Of a stretch of 64,000 nucleotides of DNA, positions 60,675-64,000 are shown one piece after another. Location: contig NZ_AUCF01000034.1 in the NCBI RefSeq assembly GCF_000429625.1, positions 1-64,000 of the forward strand, given 5' to 3'. Each line of letters begins with the position of its first letter. Position 1 is the first letter of the stretch. The notes under the pieces are model-generated. The model searched no databases, had not been told where the DNA came from, and saw only the letters and a list, made by a program, of their open reading frames with translations. The position numbers and the translations under genes were made by a program. The DNA comes from Azospirillum halopraeferens DSM 3675 (lineage in GTDB: Bacteria; Pseudomonadota; Alphaproteobacteria; Azospirillales; Azospirillaceae).

Positions 60675-61996
60675 GGGCCTATCTGGAATTTCGTGCTCGG
60701 CGGGGCGGATTTCATTTTCAGGCGGTCATCGCCTTTGCGAACCGCTCGCCGAAGATGACGGCCATCTGTGCCTTGGCGGCCGTCCATTCCCGCGGCGGCA
60801 TCTTCCAGTCTTTCTCGGCGCGGTTCAAGACGAGAAACAGGAGCTTCAGGGCGGCCTCGTCGTTGGGGAAATGCCCCCTGGCCCGCACCGCCCGACGCAG
60901 CTTGGAGTTCAAGGCCTCGATGGCGTTGGTGGTGTAGAGGATACGTCGAACCTCGCGGGGGAAGGCGAAGAAGGGGATGACCTCCTGCCACGCCCGGCGC
61001 CACGCCTTGCCGATGGCCGCGTATTTTTCGCCCCAGGGACCGTCTTCGAAGGCGCTCAGGGCCACCTCGGCGGCCTTGTCATCGACGGCGTCGTAGACCG
61101 TCTTCAGCGCGGCGGCGATGGCCTTGCGGTCCTTCCAGGACGCGAACTCCATGCTGTGGCGCAGCAGGTGGACGATGCAGGTTTGGACGATCGTCTCGGG
61201 ATAGGCGGCGGCGATCGCTTCGGGAAAGCCCTTCAGCCCGTCGACCACGGCCAGCAGGATGTCCTCCACGCCCCGGTTCTTCAGCTCATTGAGAACGCGC
61301 AGCCAGAACTTGGCGCCTTCGTTCTGTTCGATCCACAGGCCCAGCACCTCCTTGGTGCCGTCGGCCCGCACGCCGATCGCCACATGGATGGCCTTGTTGC
61401 GCACCAGGCCCTCGTCCCGGATCTTGACCCGGATGGCATCCAGGAACACCAGCGGGTAGATCGCCTCCAGGGGCCGGTTCTGCCACGTCGTCACCTCCTC
61501 GATCACCGCGTCCGTCACCGTGGAGATCAGGTCGGCCGAGACCTCGATGCCATAGAGCTCCCGCAGGTGCCCCGTGATCTCCCGCGTCGACATACCCCGC
61601 GCGTACATCGAGATGATCTTCTCGTCGAAGCCGGGGAAGCGGCGCTGGTACTTGGCGATCAGCGCCGGATCGAACGTTCCCGTCCGGTCGCGTGGGATGG
61701 ACAGGTCCATCGACCCGCCCTCGGTCAGCACCGTCTTGCGGCCGTAGCCGTTGCGACGGTTGCCGCTCTCGTCACCGGCCAGGTGATGATCCAGTTCCGC
61801 CTTCAGCGCCCGCTCCGTCAGCGCCTCCTTCAACTGGTCGAGCAAGCCGTTCTGCTCGAACGCCGTCTTGGCATCCGCCCCCGCCAGCAGTTGGTCGAGG
61901 ATCGCGTCGGGGATAACCGGCTCTTTGCGTCGCGCCATTCTGGGTCTCCTTCTGCTTCAGGATAACCCCGCCGAGCACGAAATTCCGGATAGGCCC
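60675..61996 (-). mobile_element. complete IS256-family insertion sequence
   Basis: 1322 bp. Terminal inverted repeats of about 31 bp with one mismatch, beginning GGGCCTATC(T/C)GGAATTTCGT at both ends. The target duplication GCGTCGATG lies at 60666-60674 and 61997-62005. One transposase gene fills it. The insertion split an IS5 transposase. Confidence 0.92.
60718..61938 (-). CDS. IS256-family transposase
   Basis: 406 residues, full length. IS256/Mutator signature: EAIYPLVFLDAIRVKIRDEG with the first Asp, DILLAVVDGLKGFPEAIAAA with the second, and RRILYTTNAIEALNSKLRRA with the Glu in the C-terminal helix. ATG 61938 lies inside the inverted-repeat-flanked element. It looks active and recent because both terminal repeats and the target duplication are intact. 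Confidence 0.94.
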   Translation of the reverse strand: MARRKEPVIPDAILDQLLAGADAKTAFEQNGLLDQLKEALTERALKAELDHHLAGDESGNRRNGYGRKTVLTEGGSMDLSIPRDRTGTFDPALIAKYQRRFPGFDEKIISMYARGMSTREITGHLRELYGIEVSADLISTVTDAVIEEVTTWQNRPLEAIYPLVFLDAIRVKIRDEGLVRNKAIHVAIGVRADGTKEVLGLWIEQNEGAKFWLRVLNELKNRGVEDILLAVVDGLKGFPEAIAAAYPETIVQTCIVHLLRHSMEFASWKDRKAIAAALKTVYDAVDDKAAEVALSAFEDGPWGEKYAAIGKAWRRAWQEVIPFFAFPREVRRILYTTNAIEALNSKLRRAVRARGHFPNDEAALKLLFLVLNRAEKDWKMPPREWTAAKAQMAVIFGERFAKAMTA

Positions 61997-62526
61997 GCGT
62001 CGATGAGGACATGGCGCTTGGAACCCGGCCTGCCACGGTCCGTCGGGTTCGGCCCGGTCTCCTCGCCCCCCTTTTTGCCGGGACGCTCGCGCTGTCCACG
62101 GCGGCCCGGCTCCAGTCGATGGCGTTGGCTTGGCCCAGACGGTCCAGCAGCACCCGATGAAGGTTCTCCCAGACGCCGGCCCGCTGCCATTCATGCAACC
62201 GGCGCCAGCAGGTCATGCCGCAGCCGCAGCCCATCTCCATGGGCAGCATCTCCCACTAGATGCCACTCTTCAGCACGAACAGGATGCCGGTCAGGGTCGC
62301 TCAATCGCGGTCGCCCGCCTTTCGGCTTGGGCGGTTCCGGCGGGATCAGCGGTTCGACAATCGCCCTCAGGGCGTCGGAGACAAGAGGGGCTGCCATTCC
62401 AGCCCAAGCCCGGTTTCGTTAGGCGCTCTTAAGGCTTTATTGGCAGGTGCCGCATAGTCTCGGTGCGCACGCAGCAGCGTGCGACAACCACTCTCATAAT
62501 GCGGCGGCGCATTCGTAGGCGGTGAA

Positions 62527-63567
62527 ATGGCACGTGTTCTGGTCACCGGGGGGGCAGGCTTCATCGGCTCCCATGCGTGCAAGCAGTTGGCGCGCCGCGG
62601 GCACGAGCCAGTCGTTTTCGACAACCTCTGCCGTGGACGGCGCGAACTGGTGAAATGGGGGCCGCTGGAGATCGGAGACATCTCGGACGCCGCCGCGCTG
62701 GACCGGGTGTTCCGGCAGTATCGGCCGGACTGCGTGATGCATTTCGCGGCTCTCGCGTATGTCGGCGAGTCGATGAGCGATCCCAGTTCCTACTATCACA
62801 CCAACGTCACGGGCAGCCTGACGCTGCTCGATGCAATGCGCCGGCACGGTGTGGACATGATGGTGTTCTCCAGCACCTGCGCGACGTATGGCATCCCGGA
62901 TGTCGTGCCGCTGACCGAAAGCCATCCCCAGCACCCCATCACGCCCTACGGCGCCAGCAAATTGATGGTCGAGCGCATTCTGACCGATTATGGCCGAGCC
63001 TACGACATCGCCTCGGTCACGTTACGCTACTTCAACGCTGCGGGGTCCGATCCCGATGGAGAGATCGGGGAGTTGCACGATCCCGAAACACACGCCATTC
63101 CGCTTCTGCTCATGGCGGCGGATGGTCGGATTCCGCGTTTCGAGGTCTACGGCACGGACTTTCCAACACCGGACGGCAGTGCGGTCCGGGACTACATCCA
63201 CGTCTGCGATCTCGCCAACGCCCATGTCCGTGCGCTCGACTATCTCCGCGACGGTGGCCGGAGCGTGGCGCTCAACCTCGGGACGGGACGCGGAACGTCC
63301 GTCCTGCAGCTGTTGGAGGCAGTCGAGCGGGTGACCGGCCGCGCCGTTCCCCACCGGCTGCTGCCGCGGCGACCCGGCGACCCGGCGATCCTCGTGGCCG
63401 ACGCGGTCATGGCGCGGAAGACGCTGGGATGGGCGCCGACGGTCACCGACATTGCCGACATGGTCGCGACCGCCTATGCTTGGATTCGGCGGCGGTCCCC
63501 GGCCATGGCCAAGGGGTCGGTCGAGACAGCTCCTTGCGCCCTTCATGCTGGCGGCGTGTCTCGATAG
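62527..63567 (+). CDS. galE: UDP-glucose 4-epimerase
   Basis: 346 residues. The Rossmann motif is RVLVTGGAGFIGSHACKQLA, then VMHFAALAYVGESMSDPSSY, the catalytic Ser/Tyr/Lys in FSSTCATYG and TPYGASKLMVERIL, and AVRDYIHVCDLANAHVRALD. It interconverts UDP-glucose and UDP-galactose, giving sugar donors for the glycan genes of this window. It is 95 bases from the IS5 element and followed by an IS3 element. Confidence 0.93.
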   Translation: MARVLVTGGAGFIGSHACKQLARRGHEPVVFDNLCRGRRELVKWGPLEIGDISDAAALDRVFRQYRPDCVMHFAALAYVGESMSDPSSYYHTNVTGSLTLLDAMRRHGVDMMVFSSTCATYGIPDVVPLTESHPQHPITPYGASKLMVERILTDYGRAYDIASVTLRYFNAAGSDPDGEIGELHDPETHAIPLLLMAADGRIPRFEVYGTDFPTPDGSAVRDYIHVCDLANAHVRALDYLRDGGRSVALNLGTGRGTSVLQLLEAVERVTGRAVPHRLLPRRPGDPAILVADAVMARKTLGWAPTVTDIADMVATAYAWIRRRSPAMAKGSVETAPCALHAGGVSR

Positions 63568-63675
63568 CGGCCGATCTCCTGATAGGGGGCGCCGTCGCTC
63601 CGCGGCGCGAGTGACCTGAGACCGGAAAATTGCTCCAGCAATGGGTAGAGTCCGTCATCGAGAGGAGACGGACGC

Positions 63676-63942
63676 ATGAGACGCAGCCGGTTCAGCGAGG
63701 AGCAGATCATCGGCATCCTGAAGGAGCAGGAGGCCGGGCAGAAGACGGCGGACGTGTGCCGCCGGCACGGGATCAGCGAGGTGACCTTCTACACCTGGAA
63801 GGCCCGGTATGGCGGGCTGGAGGTCTCCGAAGCCCGGCGGCTGAAGGCGCTCGAGGACGAGAACGCCCATCTGAAGAAGCTGCTGGCCGAGGCCATGTTG
63901 GACAACGCCATCCTGAAGGACGTCGCCGCAAAAAAATGGTGA
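63676..63942 (+). CDS. IS3-family transposase OrfA (second type, at right edge)
   Basis: 88 residues. It starts MRRSRFSEEQIIGILKEQEA, with an HTH (TADVCRRHGISEVTFYTWKA) and a coiled-coil tail ending DVAAKKW. The end carries seven A residues (63930-63936), a typical slippery site for -1 frameshifting into OrfB, whose first codons (TPAAVRSAVAHVRANHGVSE) follow and run off the window. It is not the same IS3 as at 19555. Confidence 0.88.
   Translation: MRRSRFSEEQIIGILKEQEAGQKTADVCRRHGISEVTFYTWKARYGGLEVSEARRLKALEDENAHLKKLLAEAMLDNAILKDVAAKKW
63930..63936 (+). promoter_or_regulatory. A7 programmed frameshift site in IS3 element
   Basis: Seven A residues six codons or fewer before the OrfA stop (TGA 63940-63942). 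A -1 shift joins OrfA to the OrfB frame, as in many IS3 elements. Confidence 0.6.
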
Positions 63943-64000
63943 CGCCCGCGGCTGTGCGGAGTGCCGTTGCCCACGTCCGTGCCAACCACGGCGTGAGCGA

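Larger units (their letters stand above)
60275..62397 (-). pseudogene. IS5-family transposase, split and independently mutated
   Basis: N-terminal part: MAAPLVSDALRAIVEPLIPP and KPKGGRPRLSD, then a frameshift and a TAG in the next 60 bases, then MEMGCGCGMTCWRRLHEWQR and LGQANAIDWSRAAVDSASVP. C-terminal part, beyond the IS256 insertion: GIPLALILSAANRHDSTLLE, LHADKGYDFPRCRRALRRRS and RHRWKVERTLAWFARFRRIA, ending RFVQRWFC. The transposase is dead both from point mutations and from the insertion. Confidence 0.8.
60261..62432 (-). mobile_element. IS5-family element, interrupted by an IS256-family element
   Basis: The ends share an imperfect inverted repeat: left GAGTACCTAACAGAACC (from about 60263), right in reverse GAGCGCCTAACGAAACC (ending about 62431). 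The transposase is split by the IS256 element at 60675-61996; removing the insertion and one copy of its 9-bp target duplication gives continuous coding (HVLIDANGIPLALIL). Confidence 0.65.

Noticed and set aside
1..64000. tRNA or rRNA genes
   Set aside because: No tRNA-like arm pattern or rRNA sequence was noticed; a tRNA scan was not possible here.

Overview
The window is GC-rich DNA from an alphaproteobacterium, most likely an Azospirillum-like member of the Rhodospirillales. That assignment is an inference from protein style and replicon type; no marker gene is present. It appears to belong to a large plasmid or chromid, because it carries its own replication and partition block: repA (27461-28726) downstream of a field of iterons in both orientations (26777-27379), a divergent plasmid helix-turn-helix gene, and parA-parB bracketed by two 18-bp palindromes that look like centromere (parS-type) sites.

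Layout. 1-1106: an IS3-family copy running off the left edge, fused to the start of a broken TPR gene, and an IS66 remnant. 1447-6401: a TylF-like methyltransferase convergent with a three-gene glycan operon (GT2, TPR-FkbM methyltransferase, CgeB-like glycosyltransferase). 6426-7926: an unusually perfect 39-bp-arm hairpin and a degraded IS5-family transposase carrying a 60-bp palindrome. 8042-15485: a two-component system divergent from a MipA/OmpV - HlyD - RND efflux operon. 15523-23000: accessory zone with an IS5 remnant, a serine recombinase, an ISKra4 fragment, a BrnT/XRE toxin-antitoxin pair with a clear promoter and repeated operator, an intact IS3 element that truncates a resolvase, a GNAT gene and a decayed LysR gene. 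23216-28726: replication and partition. 28731-29100: a second IS5 fragment carrying the identical 60-bp palindrome.

29480-49900: a formate hydrogenlyase island. On the right, one operon encodes formate dehydrogenase FdhF (cysteine form), HyfA-HyfI (group 4 [NiFe] hydrogenase with its membrane arm), HycH, the maturation protease HycI and the formate channel FocA. On the left, divergently transcribed, lie moaA, hypA, hypB, hypC, mobB and remnants of hypD, hypE and hupE; a hypF fragment follows focA. Structural genes look intact, while the cofactor-maturation genes hypD, hypE and hypF are broken, so maturation must borrow these proteins from another locus if the enzyme is active. A LysR regulator lies at the far end, and the moaA-fdhF gap holds two identical-architecture CTATC-N4-GATAG sites.

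50076-52016: a cupin gene, an SDR gene and truncated SDR and IS256 pieces, with an orphan TetR-type palindrome. 52210-59974: a second glycan cluster rich in fusions (glycosyltransferase-methyltransferase, TPR-fucosyltransferase-like, tandem FkbM). 60261-62432: an IS5 element split by an IS256 element with a 9-bp target duplication. 62527-63567: galE. 63676 to the right edge: a second kind of IS3 element.
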